A stretch of DNA of 64,000 nucleotides from Phocaeicola plebeius (lineage in GTDB: Bacteria; Bacteroidota; Bacteroidia; Bacteroidales; Bacteroidaceae): contig NZ_QSQT01000011.1 in assembly GCF_003437535.1 (NCBI RefSeq), forward strand, positions 1-64,000, given 5' to 3'. A model generated the notes under the pieces. It did no database searches. It was given only the letters and a program-made list of their open reading frames with translations, and had not been told where the DNA came from. This document shows, in pieces, positions 36,501 to 46,181 of this stretch (its first letter is position 1; each line of letters begins with the position of its first letter). A program made the position numbers and the translations under genes.

Positions 36501-37714
36501 CCCGGAATGCCGGTATCAAACGATTCAAACGACAGCGAATGTGATACGTCAAAAGGCTGCGTGCTCCGCAACACTCCCTTGTGAAACGTAGCCAGCCAGA
36601 CGTAACCATCTTCGTCCATCTGGATGCCACAGATTTCATTGGAACGGGTCTGTGCATACTGGTGATAAAACAGCTGGCGCAAGTCGGAAAACAGCACCCC
36701 TCCTCCTTCGGTGCCAATCCACAACAATCCTTCCTCGTCGTAATAGCCCGAAATCATGCGTGTCTCGAAATATTGTTTTCCGTTATGAATGAAAGACTGA
36801 AAATCGCGCAACTTGATTGCCCGTTCCGGCGTAAGACTCAACAAAGTATATCCGTTCCATGTAACGGCCAGGTACCGGGAATTCCCTATCGGGAGCAAAC
36901 GAAAGACATCGTTATGCGACAGCTGCTCCCCCATTCTTTCTGAAATATACTGCCAGTGATGCAACTTTCCGTTTGTCAGGTCGTAACCATACAATCCGTC
37001 ACCCACGGTAGGAATCCAGATGAACGAATCATCGTTCAGCAAAGAAGATACCCACCTGCCGGACGACAACTGCCCGTCACAGACTTTCTTCAACTGCCTT
37101 TGTCCGGGCGTAAAACGATAGACAGTTCCATTCCGGCTTGCACAATACAGCATCTTCCCGTCTTCTCCCATACACAGCACCACAAACGGATCACTTTGTG
37201 AATTGTTCACCACATGACGCACAGAGACAAACGCTGTGTCCTGCACAAAGGAGGACGGGAAATTCACTTCCGACAATTCACCGGAAGATACGCCCCAGCA
37301 ACTGCCGTCAGAATCGGCCACAAAATCGGCGAACATCACAGGCTGTTTGCTCACCGAATCGCACACGGGAAGAAAGCGTTCGTATTTCTTGTCGAACAAG
37401 AACAGGTTCTGTTCCGAACGGAGAAGCAGGTAATCCGTATCCAGCGATACTACCCTGTCTATTCTCCGGTAAGAGATTCCCGGCATCCGGAACACTTTGA
37501 AGGTACGTCCGTCGTAACGGTTCAGTCCGCTGCCGGTTCCGAACCACATGAATCCCTCCGTATCCTTTGCCACGGAATGAATGTCATTGTCCGACAATCC
37601 GTCGTTCATGTTCAATACCTGAAAATCCTTCTCGGAAAGTGTCTGTGCACCCGCCGGAAGAAGCGAGAAAATACAAAGAAAAGATACAATGAGCAGGCAG
37701 TATATATTTTTCAT
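33593..37714 (-). CDS. Hybrid two-component system sensor/regulator (HTCS)
   Basis: 1373 residues. A signal peptide (LIVSFLCIFSLLPAGAQ) precedes a periplasmic beta-propeller pair built from Reg_prop repeats (MWFGTGSGLNRYDG, GLLWIGTEGGGVLF, GLLRLWMSG). A Y_Y_Y domain follows at about 690-790, and then one membrane span (LLVAAGLISIVLIYL). The cytoplasmic half contains HisKA with H851 (AAHELRTPLTLIL), a HATPase (FEPFVTGDADPSVSTRMGVG), a receiver with D1168 (LVLSDVMMPVMDG) and a C-terminal AraC helix-turn-helix. It should sense an oligosaccharide in the periplasm and activate the divergent susC operon. Confidence 0.96.
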   Translation of the reverse strand: MKNIYCLLIVSFLCIFSLLPAGAQTLSEKDFQVLNMNDGLSDNDIHSVAKDTEGFMWFGTGSGLNRYDGRTFKVFRMPGISYRRIDRVVSLDTDYLLLRSEQNLFLFDKKYERFLPVCDSVSKQPVMFADFVADSDGSCWGVSSGELSEVNFPSSFVQDTAFVSVRHVVNNSQSDPFVVLCMGEDGKMLYCASRNGTVYRFTPGQRQLKKVCDGQLSSGRWVSSLLNDDSFIWIPTVGDGLYGYDLTNGKLHHWQYISERMGEQLSHNDVFRLLPIGNSRYLAVTWNGYTLLSLTPERAIKLRDFQSFIHNGKQYFETRMISGYYDEEGLLWIGTEGGGVLFSDLRQLFYHQYAQTRSNEICGIQMDEDGYVWLATFHKGVLRSTQPFDVSHSLSFESFDTGIPGLKTVLCSSPDKNGGFWFGTQDGRVLRYGKDRKWDDMRIGTLGQPSPVVWSLLMVSDEQCWAGTSDGLYWVDFQRGTSTHIGWSNPQIPDHIHIRALAAGDNQTLWLGTGRGLLRLWMSGTKVLRTHAGYEARAGMPDTEIEVRALLYGTDKKLWAGYAGSGLVACSPEGDSILTRYTTAQGLCSNFVTALAEDNDHSLWVGSNSGISRLSRHLQSFYNYYISGSNRSVFFGKDFLFWGNHSMLTYFRPSDLRFNYPKEKGLVIFTDLEVNHTPVQIGQKVNGQVVLPQSLLYTSELHLTHENRSFSLLFTNLLYLTKLQKYLFRLYPYQEEWIMADEGEKISYDRLPAGTYTFQVKTIFQDQSEGDVSTLKVVIAPHWSETLWFRLLVAAGLISIVLIYLHRVRLKQKRIQYELRLEHELFTVNMERNKEVELRKEREAFFTMAAHELRTPLTLILSPLRELLSKITPAHPFYSRLSVMFKYAEGLHTLTDRLLYIQKAEAGMVKLRLSAVDVLSLMRDVAEGFQPLAAERRITYAWVQGSEHITIWADREKLSSVIQNLISNAFKYTPEGGKISLSVERKEFDQKPFCCISVTDTGKGIDAGLLQHIFEPFVTGDADPSVSTRMGVGLKIVKHIVEMHHGRVNVESEPGKGTSFAVYLPEGKSHFEEDDCTWDETPDADDKEKGRENISDLMLLPEAEETSQKTEEERTAARQTVLIIEDNTDMRRYLRDLMKKYYRVLEAENGEEGVKVAVEQVPDLVLSDVMMPVMDGFTCCAELRKRKETAHIPILLLTAKAEDKDSVEASYRGADDYVRKPFNPEVLLAKVAHLLDMRRRLKQIYTRTLLHTSSVSAEKPEGTESEFMQQVLSCIEGHASNPEFNVKVLAGELHMSQATLYRKLKQHTDLSAVELIRHIRMTQAAFLLMETSLPVTEVAERVGFNDLPTFRKHFTDMFGVSPSKYAEDNQKNK

Positions 37715-37781
37715 TTCTCAGATTAAGCTATGTAATGGTTGCGCAAAGAAACAAAAATCTTGTCTAAAAAGTCAGAATACC

Positions 37782-37803
37782 GGTAAAAAAAACAGTTTTT
37801 ACC
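37782..37803. repeat. Inverted repeat between HTCS and susC
   Basis: GGTAAAAA and TTTTTACC, separated by 6 bases, lie in the 232-bp divergent gap (37715-37946). It could be a binding site for the HTCS DNA-binding domain, because it lies upstream of the susC gene. No exact TAnnTTTG element is seen in front of susC; a GAGATTTG near 37880-37887 is the nearest match. Confidence 0.4.
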
Positions 37804-37946
37804 CCCATAAAAACGCAGATAAGAAGAATACCGACTGTTAATGCAACGTTTACCCACTGCCCTTACACCATTTATTTCGGAGATTTGCAACAGGAAAACC
37901 TGAAAACTTGTTTAACCATCTATATATAAACTTTAATCTTAAAACC

Positions 37947-40900
37947 ATGAGTCACATGAAAACACAATTCATCTCTCTGCTCATAGCTTTGCTGGCGGGA
38001 CTATTACCACTGCAAGCGCAACAGGTGAGCATCTCCGGAATTGTTACAGACAAGAAACTGAATGAGCCCATCATCGGAGCTTCAGTAGTAGTTAAAGGTA
38101 CAAGCAACGGTTGTATCACCGACCTGGACGGAAACTTCCAGCTGAACAACGTTGCCTCAGGAAGTACATTAGTAGTTTCCTACATCGGTTATCAAACCCA
38201 GGAAATCCCCGTACAAAAAGGAAAGACTTCTTATCAGGTCACTTTGTCGGAAGATACTCAGACACTCGATGAAGTGGTAGTAGTAGGTTTCGGTACACAG
38301 AAGAAAGTGAACCTGACCGGTGCCGTGGCCACAGTTGACACCAAGGCTTTGGAATCAAGACCTGTGTCACAAGTGGGACAGGCATTGCAGGGTACCGTGC
38401 CGGGACTAAACTTATCAACTGCTGACCTGGGTGGACAGCTCGGACAATCCATGAAAGTAAACATCCGTGGAACAGGAACAATCGGTACCGGTTCAAAGGG
38501 TGAACCTCTTATCTTGATTGACGGTATGGAAGGAAATATGAATACTCTGAACCCGGAAGATATTGAAAGCATCTCCGTACTGAAAGACGCTGCATCTTCT
38601 TCTATCTACGGTTCACGTGCTGCCTTCGGTGTAATCTTGATCACTACCAAGAAAGGTAAAGCTGGAAAAATGACCATCAACTACAACAACAGTTTCCGTT
38701 ATTCCGGTCCGACCAACCTGCCGAATCAGCTCGATTCTTACCGCTTTGCCAACTTCTTCAACGAAGCAGCCGTAAACCAGGGTGATAAAATTATTTTCGA
38801 CGAAGAAACTATCGGACGTATTCAGGACTACATGGCAGGTAAAATCACTACCACTACCATTCCTAACGGCAGCAACTGGCATTTCCATGAAAAAGCCAAT
38901 GACAACGTCAACTGGTACAAAACACATTTCACCTGGGCCTGGAGTCAGGAACACAACCTCAGCATGAGCGGAGGAACCGAAAAACTACAATATTATGTAT
39001 CGGGAAGTTATCTGAACCAGAACGGTAACCTGCGCTACGGTAATGATAACATGAAACGTTACAATCTGAGTGCAAAAATCAACACAAAAATTAATAAATA
39101 TATTGATTTCAACCTGAGCACAAAATTCATCCGCTACGACCTTGACAACCCAATTTATCTGGAAGAAGGCGGCTTGCTGTATCATGACATTGCCCGTATG
39201 TGGCCGACAATGCCATTTAAAGATCCGAACGGACACTATATGCGCAACGGAAAGCTGGCACAGCTGACTGACGGCGGTCGTTCCAAAACACACAACGATG
39301 ACATCTATCTGCAAGGACAGGTGATACTCCACCCGCTCAAGAACTGGAATATCTATGCAGAAGCTGGCATGCGCGTCATTAACCAGAACAAGCAAGTGAA
39401 CCTGAACAAGATTTATGAATATGACATCAACGACAATCCTGTAGAACTGGCATTCAGCGGTAGCTATGCACCGGGAGCCACTTTTGCCCGCATGAACTAC
39501 CTGAATAGCAACTTCTACACCACTTCTTTCTATACCGATTATACCCTCGAGAAGAATGACCATTACCTGAAAGTAATGCTGGGTATGAACACAGAAGAAT
39601 ACATTGTACGTTCTCTGTCGGCACAGCGCAGTGATGTCATTTCAGGACTGATTCCGGAAATCAGCGCTTCGGTAGGTGAAGATAAAATCAACAATGACGA
39701 CAATAATCCTACCCAATACAGAAACTGGGCTACCGCCGGGTTCTTCGGACGTATCAACTACTCTTATAAAGAACGCTATTTGTTTGAAGCCAACCTCCGT
39801 TACGACGGTTCTTCACGTTTCCTTCGCGACCAGCGCTGGAACCTCTTCCCGTCATTCTCTTTCGGATGGAACATGGCACACGAATCATTCTTTGCTCCGC
39901 TGACCAAAGTTATCAATACGTTCAAACCACGTGTATCATGGGGTATGCTGGGTAACCAGAACACCGATGAGTTCTATCCGTTCTATCTGACACAAAATGT
40001 AGTAGCCAATGGCGGAAGCTGGCTGATGGGCGGTGTACGTCCTACTATTTCCGGTGTGCCAGGACTGGTCAGCAGTACACTTACCTGGGAAAAGATTTAC
40101 AATACCAATATTGGTTTTGACTTCGGATTGCTTAACAACCGCTTGACAGGTTCATTTGAATATTTCATCCGCCGTACCAAAGGTATGGTAGGTCCTCCGG
40201 CTGAAATCGGTGCTGCACTGGGTACTACACTGCCTAATACCAATAATGCCGAACTGGAAAACAAGGGATGGGACTTGAACATCTCCTGGAGAGACCGTAT
40301 CGGACAAGTAAACTACGATTTGGGCTTCAACCTTTCCGACAATCGTGCAAAAGTGAAAAAATATCCGAATGCATCAAAAGCTATCTATCAGGCCGACGGT
40401 GTAACCTATGCTTACTACGATGGAAAGACTATCGGTGAAATCTGGGGATATGAAACTCAGGGTATTGCACAGAGCGACCAGCAGATGCAGGAATGGCAGG
40501 CTGCAAACGATCAGAGCAAACTGGGTTCTCAGTGGGGCGCTGGTGATATCATGTACAAGGATTTGAACGGTGACAAAGTGGTTGACGATGGTTCCAAGAC
40601 AGTAGACGACCACGGTGATTTGAGAGTTATCGGTAACAGCGAACCTCGTTTCAACTTTGGTCTTCACCTTGGTGCCGACTGGAAAGGCTTCGATGTACAG
40701 ATGTTCTTCCAGGGTGTATTGAAACGCGATCTCTGGCTCAGCGGTCCGTTATTCTGGGGAGCTGACGGAGGAGAATGGCAGTCTGTAGGTTACGAAGAAC
40801 ACCTCGATTACTGGCGTCCGCAAAACACAACTTCTATCTTCGGTCCGAACGCAGATGCCTACTACCCGAAAGCTTATATCGGCGACAAAGGAGATAAAAA

Positions 40901-41165
40901 CAAACTAACACAGACCGGTTACCTGCAAAACGGAGCTTACATGCGTATGAAGAACCTGCAAGTGGGTTACACCTTCCCGAAAGCATGGACCAGCAAAGTC
41001 AATATCGAAAAAGTACGCGTGTACTTCAGTGCAGAAAACCTGTTTACCATCAGCGGTATTGCTGATATGTTCGACCCTGAGGCCATTGCAGCCAACGGAT
41101 GGTCCAGCGGAAAAACTTATCCGCTTTCACAGACCTTCTCATTCGGTATCAACGTGACACTCTAA
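37947..41165 (+). CDS. susC: SusC/RagA TonB-linked outer membrane transporter
   Basis: 1072 residues from ATG 37947; ATG 37956 is a possible alternative. A signal peptide (LLIALLAGLLPLQAQ) precedes a CarboxypepD_reg-like domain (SISGIVTDKKLNEPIIGASV). A TonB box-like acidic stretch follows, then the plug domain (VNLTGAVATVDTKALESRP, LILIDGMEGNMNTL) and the 22-strand barrel, ending in aromatic FGINVTL. It imports the oligosaccharides captured by the SusD partner. It is the first gene of the plus-strand PUL operon, 22 bp before susD. Confidence 0.96.
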   Translation: MSHMKTQFISLLIALLAGLLPLQAQQVSISGIVTDKKLNEPIIGASVVVKGTSNGCITDLDGNFQLNNVASGSTLVVSYIGYQTQEIPVQKGKTSYQVTLSEDTQTLDEVVVVGFGTQKKVNLTGAVATVDTKALESRPVSQVGQALQGTVPGLNLSTADLGGQLGQSMKVNIRGTGTIGTGSKGEPLILIDGMEGNMNTLNPEDIESISVLKDAASSSIYGSRAAFGVILITTKKGKAGKMTINYNNSFRYSGPTNLPNQLDSYRFANFFNEAAVNQGDKIIFDEETIGRIQDYMAGKITTTTIPNGSNWHFHEKANDNVNWYKTHFTWAWSQEHNLSMSGGTEKLQYYVSGSYLNQNGNLRYGNDNMKRYNLSAKINTKINKYIDFNLSTKFIRYDLDNPIYLEEGGLLYHDIARMWPTMPFKDPNGHYMRNGKLAQLTDGGRSKTHNDDIYLQGQVILHPLKNWNIYAEAGMRVINQNKQVNLNKIYEYDINDNPVELAFSGSYAPGATFARMNYLNSNFYTTSFYTDYTLEKNDHYLKVMLGMNTEEYIVRSLSAQRSDVISGLIPEISASVGEDKINNDDNNPTQYRNWATAGFFGRINYSYKERYLFEANLRYDGSSRFLRDQRWNLFPSFSFGWNMAHESFFAPLTKVINTFKPRVSWGMLGNQNTDEFYPFYLTQNVVANGGSWLMGGVRPTISGVPGLVSSTLTWEKIYNTNIGFDFGLLNNRLTGSFEYFIRRTKGMVGPPAEIGAALGTTLPNTNNAELENKGWDLNISWRDRIGQVNYDLGFNLSDNRAKVKKYPNASKAIYQADGVTYAYYDGKTIGEIWGYETQGIAQSDQQMQEWQAANDQSKLGSQWGAGDIMYKDLNGDKVVDDGSKTVDDHGDLRVIGNSEPRFNFGLHLGADWKGFDVQMFFQGVLKRDLWLSGPLFWGADGGEWQSVGYEEHLDYWRPQNTTSIFGPNADAYYPKAYIGDKGDKNKLTQTGYLQNGAYMRMKNLQVGYTFPKAWTSKVNIEKVRVYFSAENLFTISGIADMFDPEAIAANGWSSGKTYPLSQTFSFGINVTL

Positions 41166-41187
41166 CCCTTAAACATTTGAACGAACC

Positions 41188-43176
41188 ATGAAAAAAAATA
41201 TATTATTCGCCATTGGAATGACAGCCCTGGCCTGCTCCTGCAACGATTTTCTGGACAGAGAGCCAATGGATGCAGTACCTGTAGAAAAATATTTGCTCAG
41301 TGAAAATGACCTGGCAGCCTATACGGCCAACCTATATAACTCACTGCCTTCGCATAAACCCGGAGTGTACGACATCGGTGTCTTCGCAACCGATAACAAC
41401 AGTGACAACCAGGCAGCTTCCAACCCGGAAAAACTGTTCGTAAAAGGTGAAAACCGTGTAGCACAATCAGGAGGTGCCTGGAACTTCAGCGAAATCCGTT
41501 CGGCCAACTACTTCATCAACCGCGTACGTCCGTTGCTTGAAGCCGGTGAGCTAGGTGGCAATGAAGCCAACAACAAACATTATCTGGGTGAAGCCTATTT
41601 CTTCCGTGCATTCTATTATGCCAACAAGCTGGACTCACTGGGCGACTTCCCCATTATCAAGACAACCATTGCCGACAATTATGAAGCAGTAAAACAAGCC
41701 AGCCAGCGCCGTCCGCGCAACGAAGTGGCCCGCTTCATCATTGAAGACCTTGACTCAGCTTACTACTTTATGTCGAACACTCCTCCGGCCAGTAACCGTC
41801 TGACCAAGGATTGTGCAGCCTTGCTGAAGAGCCGTGTAGCCCTGTTCGAAGGTACATGGGAAAAATACCATAAAGGTACGGCACGCGTTCCGGGCGGACC
41901 GGGATGGCCAGGTGCACAGAAAGACTATCTAAAAAACTTTACCATCGACATTGATGCGGAAATCAGCTATTTTCTGAACGAGGCCAAAAAAGCCGCCCAG
42001 ATTGTAGCCGATAACTATCCACTTTACAATGACTATCCGGCTTTGTTCAACAGCAACTCATTGAGTTCCATGCCCGAAGTCTTACTGTGGAGAGCTTACG
42101 ATGCCAACCTGACACCAGCTGTGAACCACTTCGTAGTGGGCTATCTGCAACGTAACGGAGGCGGAAACAGTGGCTACACCCGCAGCATGATTAATACCTA
42201 CCTGATGCAAAACGGACTTCCTATCTATGCTGCTGGTACAGATTACAAAGGCGACCGCACTTATCAGGATGTAGCAGAAGGACGTGACCCGCGTCTGACT
42301 TACAATACCCTGATGCCGGGCGACATGCTGACTGAAAAGGCTGCCATGACCGAAGCCATCATTGACGGAGCCGGATATTACTATCGTGCCCCGATTACAG
42401 AAATGGCTGAAAACCGCAGCACAACCGGTTATTCCATTAAGAAAGGTTTGAATACCGAGCCTTCACAAGGTCCTACCTTGCCGTCTACTACCGCATGTGT
42501 CATCTTCCGCGCAGCTGAAGCTTATCTTAACTACATGGAAGCAGACTATGAACTGAACCACTCGCTTGATGCGAAAAGTAAAGGATACTGGGAAGCCATC
42601 CGCAGACGTGCCGGTATGGATACCGACTACGAAAAGACTAACCGCAATACAGATTTGACGAAAGAAATCGACCTGGCACGCTACTCAGGCAATAATCTGG
42701 TAGACGTTACGCTCTACAATATCCGTCGTGAACGCCGCGTGGAACTGGCTGCCGAAGGATTCCGCCTGCGTGACCTCCGCCGCTGGTGTGCACTCGACAA
42801 GATGCAGAACTATCAGGTAGAAGGATTCAACCTGTGGGCAGAGAACTACAAGCGCTATGCCACTCCGGATGCCGGCATCAACGGACAGAATTTCGACAAA
42901 GCACTGACTGTTATCGACTTGAAAGAAGCCGGTACAGAAGGAGCCAACGTTTCTGCCAAGAGCGATGGAGACTACCTGCTTCCGTACCGTGTCATTTCCA
43001 GCAACATTGCCTATAACGGTTACAACTGGAACCCGAACCGTTACCTCTTCCCCATTGCTTTCGATCATTTCCGTCTGACAACCGAAGTGGAAGGTTCAGG
43101 TGACTATACTTCCTCTCCTATCTATCAGAATCCGGGATGGAAGATTGAAACAAACAGTTTGCCCGAAGGCGAATAA
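41188..43176 (+). CDS. susD: SusD/RagB surface glycan-binding lipoprotein
   Basis: 662 residues. The lipobox-bearing signal (ILFAIGMTALACSC) is followed by the typical N-terminal NDFLDREPMDAVP. RsgB/SusD landmarks include EAYFFRAFYYANKL, DYPALFNSN and the C-terminal RRERRVELAAEGFRLRDLRRW. The protein sits on the cell surface as the lid of the SusC transporter and binds the target glycan. It is followed by a strong hairpin at 43201-43262. Confidence 0.96.
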   Translation: MKKNILFAIGMTALACSCNDFLDREPMDAVPVEKYLLSENDLAAYTANLYNSLPSHKPGVYDIGVFATDNNSDNQAASNPEKLFVKGENRVAQSGGAWNFSEIRSANYFINRVRPLLEAGELGGNEANNKHYLGEAYFFRAFYYANKLDSLGDFPIIKTTIADNYEAVKQASQRRPRNEVARFIIEDLDSAYYFMSNTPPASNRLTKDCAALLKSRVALFEGTWEKYHKGTARVPGGPGWPGAQKDYLKNFTIDIDAEISYFLNEAKKAAQIVADNYPLYNDYPALFNSNSLSSMPEVLLWRAYDANLTPAVNHFVVGYLQRNGGGNSGYTRSMINTYLMQNGLPIYAAGTDYKGDRTYQDVAEGRDPRLTYNTLMPGDMLTEKAAMTEAIIDGAGYYYRAPITEMAENRSTTGYSIKKGLNTEPSQGPTLPSTTACVIFRAAEAYLNYMEADYELNHSLDAKSKGYWEAIRRRAGMDTDYEKTNRNTDLTKEIDLARYSGNNLVDVTLYNIRRERRVELAAEGFRLRDLRRWCALDKMQNYQVEGFNLWAENYKRYATPDAGINGQNFDKALTVIDLKEAGTEGANVSAKSDGDYLLPYRVISSNIAYNGYNWNPNRYLFPIAFDHFRLTTEVEGSGDYTSSPIYQNPGWKIETNSLPEGE

Positions 43177-43200
43177 TAATATCCCAACCTTGTAAACCCC

Positions 43201-43262
43201 AAAGGAGAAGTTCTTATGAAGATCACTTTTTCCCCTGTAATCTTCTTAAAAACTTCTCCTTT
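43201..43262 (+). terminator. Two-step hairpin after susD (attenuator)
   Basis: A perfect 12-bp outer stem (AAAGGAGAAGTT at 43201-43212 with its complement at 43251-43262) surrounds an inner GAAGAT/ATCTTC stem. A T-rich stretch follows (tttccgattttt). It lies in the susD-sulfatase gap within the operon, where hairpins reduce read-through into the enzyme genes. Confidence 0.8.
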
Positions 43263-43295
43263 TCCGATTTTTCTCCTACCTTTACCTCCATTGAT

Positions 43296-44759
43296 ATGAA
43301 ACTGACACTACTCGTTTATACCTCTGCCTTAGGCGCCGTGCTTCCGTTCTCGGCATGTTCCCGCCCGGAATCCAAGCCCTCACGTCCTAATCTGGTCTTC
43401 ATCATGGCCGACCAGTTCAGGGGCGATGCCATGGGATGCATAGAAAAGGAACCCGTACAGACTCCGAACCTCGACCGCCTGGCTTCCGAAGGAATCCTCT
43501 TCACCGATGCCGTGAGCAGCTATCCGGTATCATCGCCCGCACGGGCCATGCTGATGACGGGGATGTATCCGGCAACCAACGGTGTGACGGGCAACTGCAA
43601 CTCGCAGAATACCCCCTACGGCGTGGAGCTTTCGAAAGAGGCTGTATGCTGGAGCGACGTGCTGAAGGAAGAAGGATATCGCACGGCCTACATCGGCAAG
43701 TGGCATCTCGATGCCCCGTACCGCCCCTACGTGGATACGTACAACAACAAGGGAGAAGTGGCCTGGAACGAATGGTGTCCGCCTGAACGTCGCCACGGGT
43801 TCGACAAATGGATTGCTTACGGCACGTACGACAATCACCTGAAACCGATGTACTGGGATACGAAATCCGGACGGGAGGAGTTCTACTACGTCAACCAGTG
43901 GGGACCAGCCTACGAGGCCGACCGCGCCATCGAGTTCATCCGTACGGAAGGCACAAAAACCGACCCTCCCTTTGCCATGGTGGTGTCTATGAATCCCCCA
44001 CATACGGGCTACGAACTGGTGCCCGAAACCTACAAACGGCTGTACGACTCGCTCGATGTGGAAGCACTGGCCCGACAGTTGCCCTACATTCCGGAAAAGG
44101 GCACTCCTGAAGGCGACTACTTCCGCGAAAACATCCGCAACTACTACGCCTGCATCACCGGAGTGGACGAACATGTGGGACGCATCGTCCAGGCCCTGAA
44201 AGACTGCGGTGTGTACGACAATACCCTCATCGTCTTCACCTCCGACCACGGCGTCTGCATGGGCGGACACGGAGTAGAAGGCAAGAACGTGTTCTACGAA
44301 GAATCCATGCGCATCCCCATGATTTGCTGCTGGAAGGACAAGCTGCATCCGCAGAAGAGTGACCTGCCCATGGCGTTTGCCGACCTGTATCCCACCCTGC
44401 TCTCGCTCATGGGAATGGAAGCACAGATACCGGCATCCGTACAGACACACAACTGGGGGCCACTGTTGCTAAACGAGGAAATACAAACGCCTGAGGAGGC
44501 TTTCCAGCCTTATTACTTCTGCGTGCCTTCGGATTCTACTTCCGGCCGACGCGGCATCCGCACCGCACGCTACACGTATGTGACAGAGGTGGAAGAAGGC
44601 CAGCCCACGCACGTATGGCTGTATGACCGGCTTCACGACCCGAGCCAGCTGCACAACCTTGCGGAAAGCCAGCCGGCTCTTTGTGATTCACTGAAACGAA
44701 CTCTTTCTTCATGGCTCGAACAGACCCATGACCCATTTGAAAAATACTTGAAACCATGA
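43296..44759 (+). CDS. S-type sulfatase lipoprotein (S1 family)
   Basis: 487 residues with a signal peptide and Cys at 21 (LPFSACSRP), so probably a lipoprotein. The catalytic signature is S79-S80-P81-A82-R83 (SSPARAMLMTG), with Ser as the residue to be converted to formylglycine by an anaerobic maturase. Further metal/sulfate-site parts are IMADQFRGDAMG, YIGKWHLD and VFTSDHGVCMGGHGV. It removes sulfate esters from a carbohydrate, in the periplasm or on the surface. Its last bases overlap the fucosidase start (ATGA). Confidence 0.93.
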   Translation: MKLTLLVYTSALGAVLPFSACSRPESKPSRPNLVFIMADQFRGDAMGCIEKEPVQTPNLDRLASEGILFTDAVSSYPVSSPARAMLMTGMYPATNGVTGNCNSQNTPYGVELSKEAVCWSDVLKEEGYRTAYIGKWHLDAPYRPYVDTYNNKGEVAWNEWCPPERRHGFDKWIAYGTYDNHLKPMYWDTKSGREEFYYVNQWGPAYEADRAIEFIRTEGTKTDPPFAMVVSMNPPHTGYELVPETYKRLYDSLDVEALARQLPYIPEKGTPEGDYFRENIRNYYACITGVDEHVGRIVQALKDCGVYDNTLIVFTSDHGVCMGGHGVEGKNVFYEESMRIPMICCWKDKLHPQKSDLPMAFADLYPTLLSLMGMEAQIPASVQTHNWGPLLLNEEIQTPEEAFQPYYFCVPSDSTSGRRGIRTARYTYVTEVEEGQPTHVWLYDRLHDPSQLHNLAESQPALCDSLKRTLSSWLEQTHDPFEKYLKP

Positions 44760-46165
44760 ATATGAAAAAGACATTACTGACACTACTGACACTGTTCGCC
44801 CTCTGCGCGACCACTACCGCAGCCCGTAATACCGACTACGAAGGTCCCCGCCCGGCTCCTCACCAGCTTAAATGGCACGAAGCCGACCTGGGCGTGGTGT
44901 TCCACTACGACCTGCACGTATTCGACGGACTGGTGTACGGACAGGGTAACAACCGCATCAACCCGATTGAGGACTATAACATTTTCCATCCCGACCAGCT
45001 CAACACCGACCAGTGGATTCAGTCGGCCAAGGCTGCCGGAGCCAAGTTTGCCATCCTCACTGCCACCCACGAAACCGGCTTCGGACTGTGGCAGAGCGAC
45101 GTGAATCCTTACTGCATGAAGGCCCTGAAATGGCGCGACGGAAAGGGTGACATCGTGCGCGACTTCGTGAACTCCTGCCGCAAGTACGGTGTGCAGCCGG
45201 GCATCTACATCGGCATCCGCTGGAACTCCCTGCTGGGTATCCACAACTTCAAGGCAGAAGGCGAAGGCGAGTTTGCCCGCAACCGCCAGGAGTGGTACAA
45301 GCGCCTGTGCGAAAAGATGGTGACGGAACTCTGCACCCGCTACGGCGAACTCTTCATGATTTGGTTTGACGGCGGTGCCGACGACCCGAAAGGAATGGGT
45401 CCCGATGTAGAACCCATCGTGAACAAGTACCAGCCCAACTGCCTGTTCTATCACAACGTGAACCGTGCCGACCTGCGCTGGGGCGGTTCAGAAAGCGGTA
45501 CCGTAGGCTACCCCTGCTGGTCGAGCTTCCCCTACCCGTACAGTCACAGCAACGCCACTGACGGAGTGACCGACCACAACAAGCTGCTGGCACACGGCGA
45601 TCCCAACGGCAAGTTCTGGGTGCCTGCCATGGCCGACACACCTCTGCGCGGATACAACGGACGCCACGAATGGTTCTGGGAACCGGGTGATGACAACAAG
45701 GCCGTCTATCCGTTAGCCAACCTGATGGAAATGTACGAAAAGTCAGTCGGCCGCAATGCCACGCTGATGGTGGGACTTACCCCGAATCCCGACGGATTGA
45801 TTCCGGAAGGTGACGTGCGCCGCCTGCAGGAATGGGGTGCCGAAATCCACCGCCGTTTCGGCCAGCCGCTAGCAAAAACTTCAGCCACCGGCAAGAAGAA
45901 AGTATCGCTCTCGCTCGGCAAGGCACAGCCCGTCAACTATTACCAGATTCAGGAAGACATTACCGGCGGTGAACGCATCCGTGCCTATCGGATAGAAGCC
46001 CAGGTGAACGGCAAGTGGACTACCGTGGCCAAAGGTACTTCCGTGGGGCACAAGCGCATTGAATCCTTCCCTGCCGTAGAGGCTAAATCCTTCCGTCTGG
46101 TAGTAGAAGAATGCACGGCTGAGCCCCTCATCCGAAACTTTAGTGTTTATCACGTAAATCCTTAA
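44756..46165 (+). CDS. GH29 alpha-L-fucosidase
   Basis: 469 residues. A signal peptide (LLTLLTLFALCATTTA) precedes the GH29 barrel: LKWHEADLGVVFHYD, FAILTATHETGFGLW, and nucleophile D205 in MIWFDGGADD. The usual KHHDG motif is replaced by THETG. The C-terminal ~100 residues look like a beta-sandwich of the F5/8 type C kind (VNYYQIQEDITGGERI). It removes terminal fucose from a glycan. It begins within the sulfatase stop (4-bp overlap), so the two are translated together. Confidence 0.93.
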   Translation: MNMKKTLLTLLTLFALCATTTAARNTDYEGPRPAPHQLKWHEADLGVVFHYDLHVFDGLVYGQGNNRINPIEDYNIFHPDQLNTDQWIQSAKAAGAKFAILTATHETGFGLWQSDVNPYCMKALKWRDGKGDIVRDFVNSCRKYGVQPGIYIGIRWNSLLGIHNFKAEGEGEFARNRQEWYKRLCEKMVTELCTRYGELFMIWFDGGADDPKGMGPDVEPIVNKYQPNCLFYHNVNRADLRWGGSESGTVGYPCWSSFPYPYSHSNATDGVTDHNKLLAHGDPNGKFWVPAMADTPLRGYNGRHEWFWEPGDDNKAVYPLANLMEMYEKSVGRNATLMVGLTPNPDGLIPEGDVRRLQEWGAEIHRRFGQPLAKTSATGKKKVSLSLGKAQPVNYYQIQEDITGGERIRAYRIEAQVNGKWTTVAKGTSVGHKRIESFPAVEAKSFRLVVEECTAEPLIRNFSVYHVNP

Positions 46166-46181
46166 TCTAAAGAAAGATATT

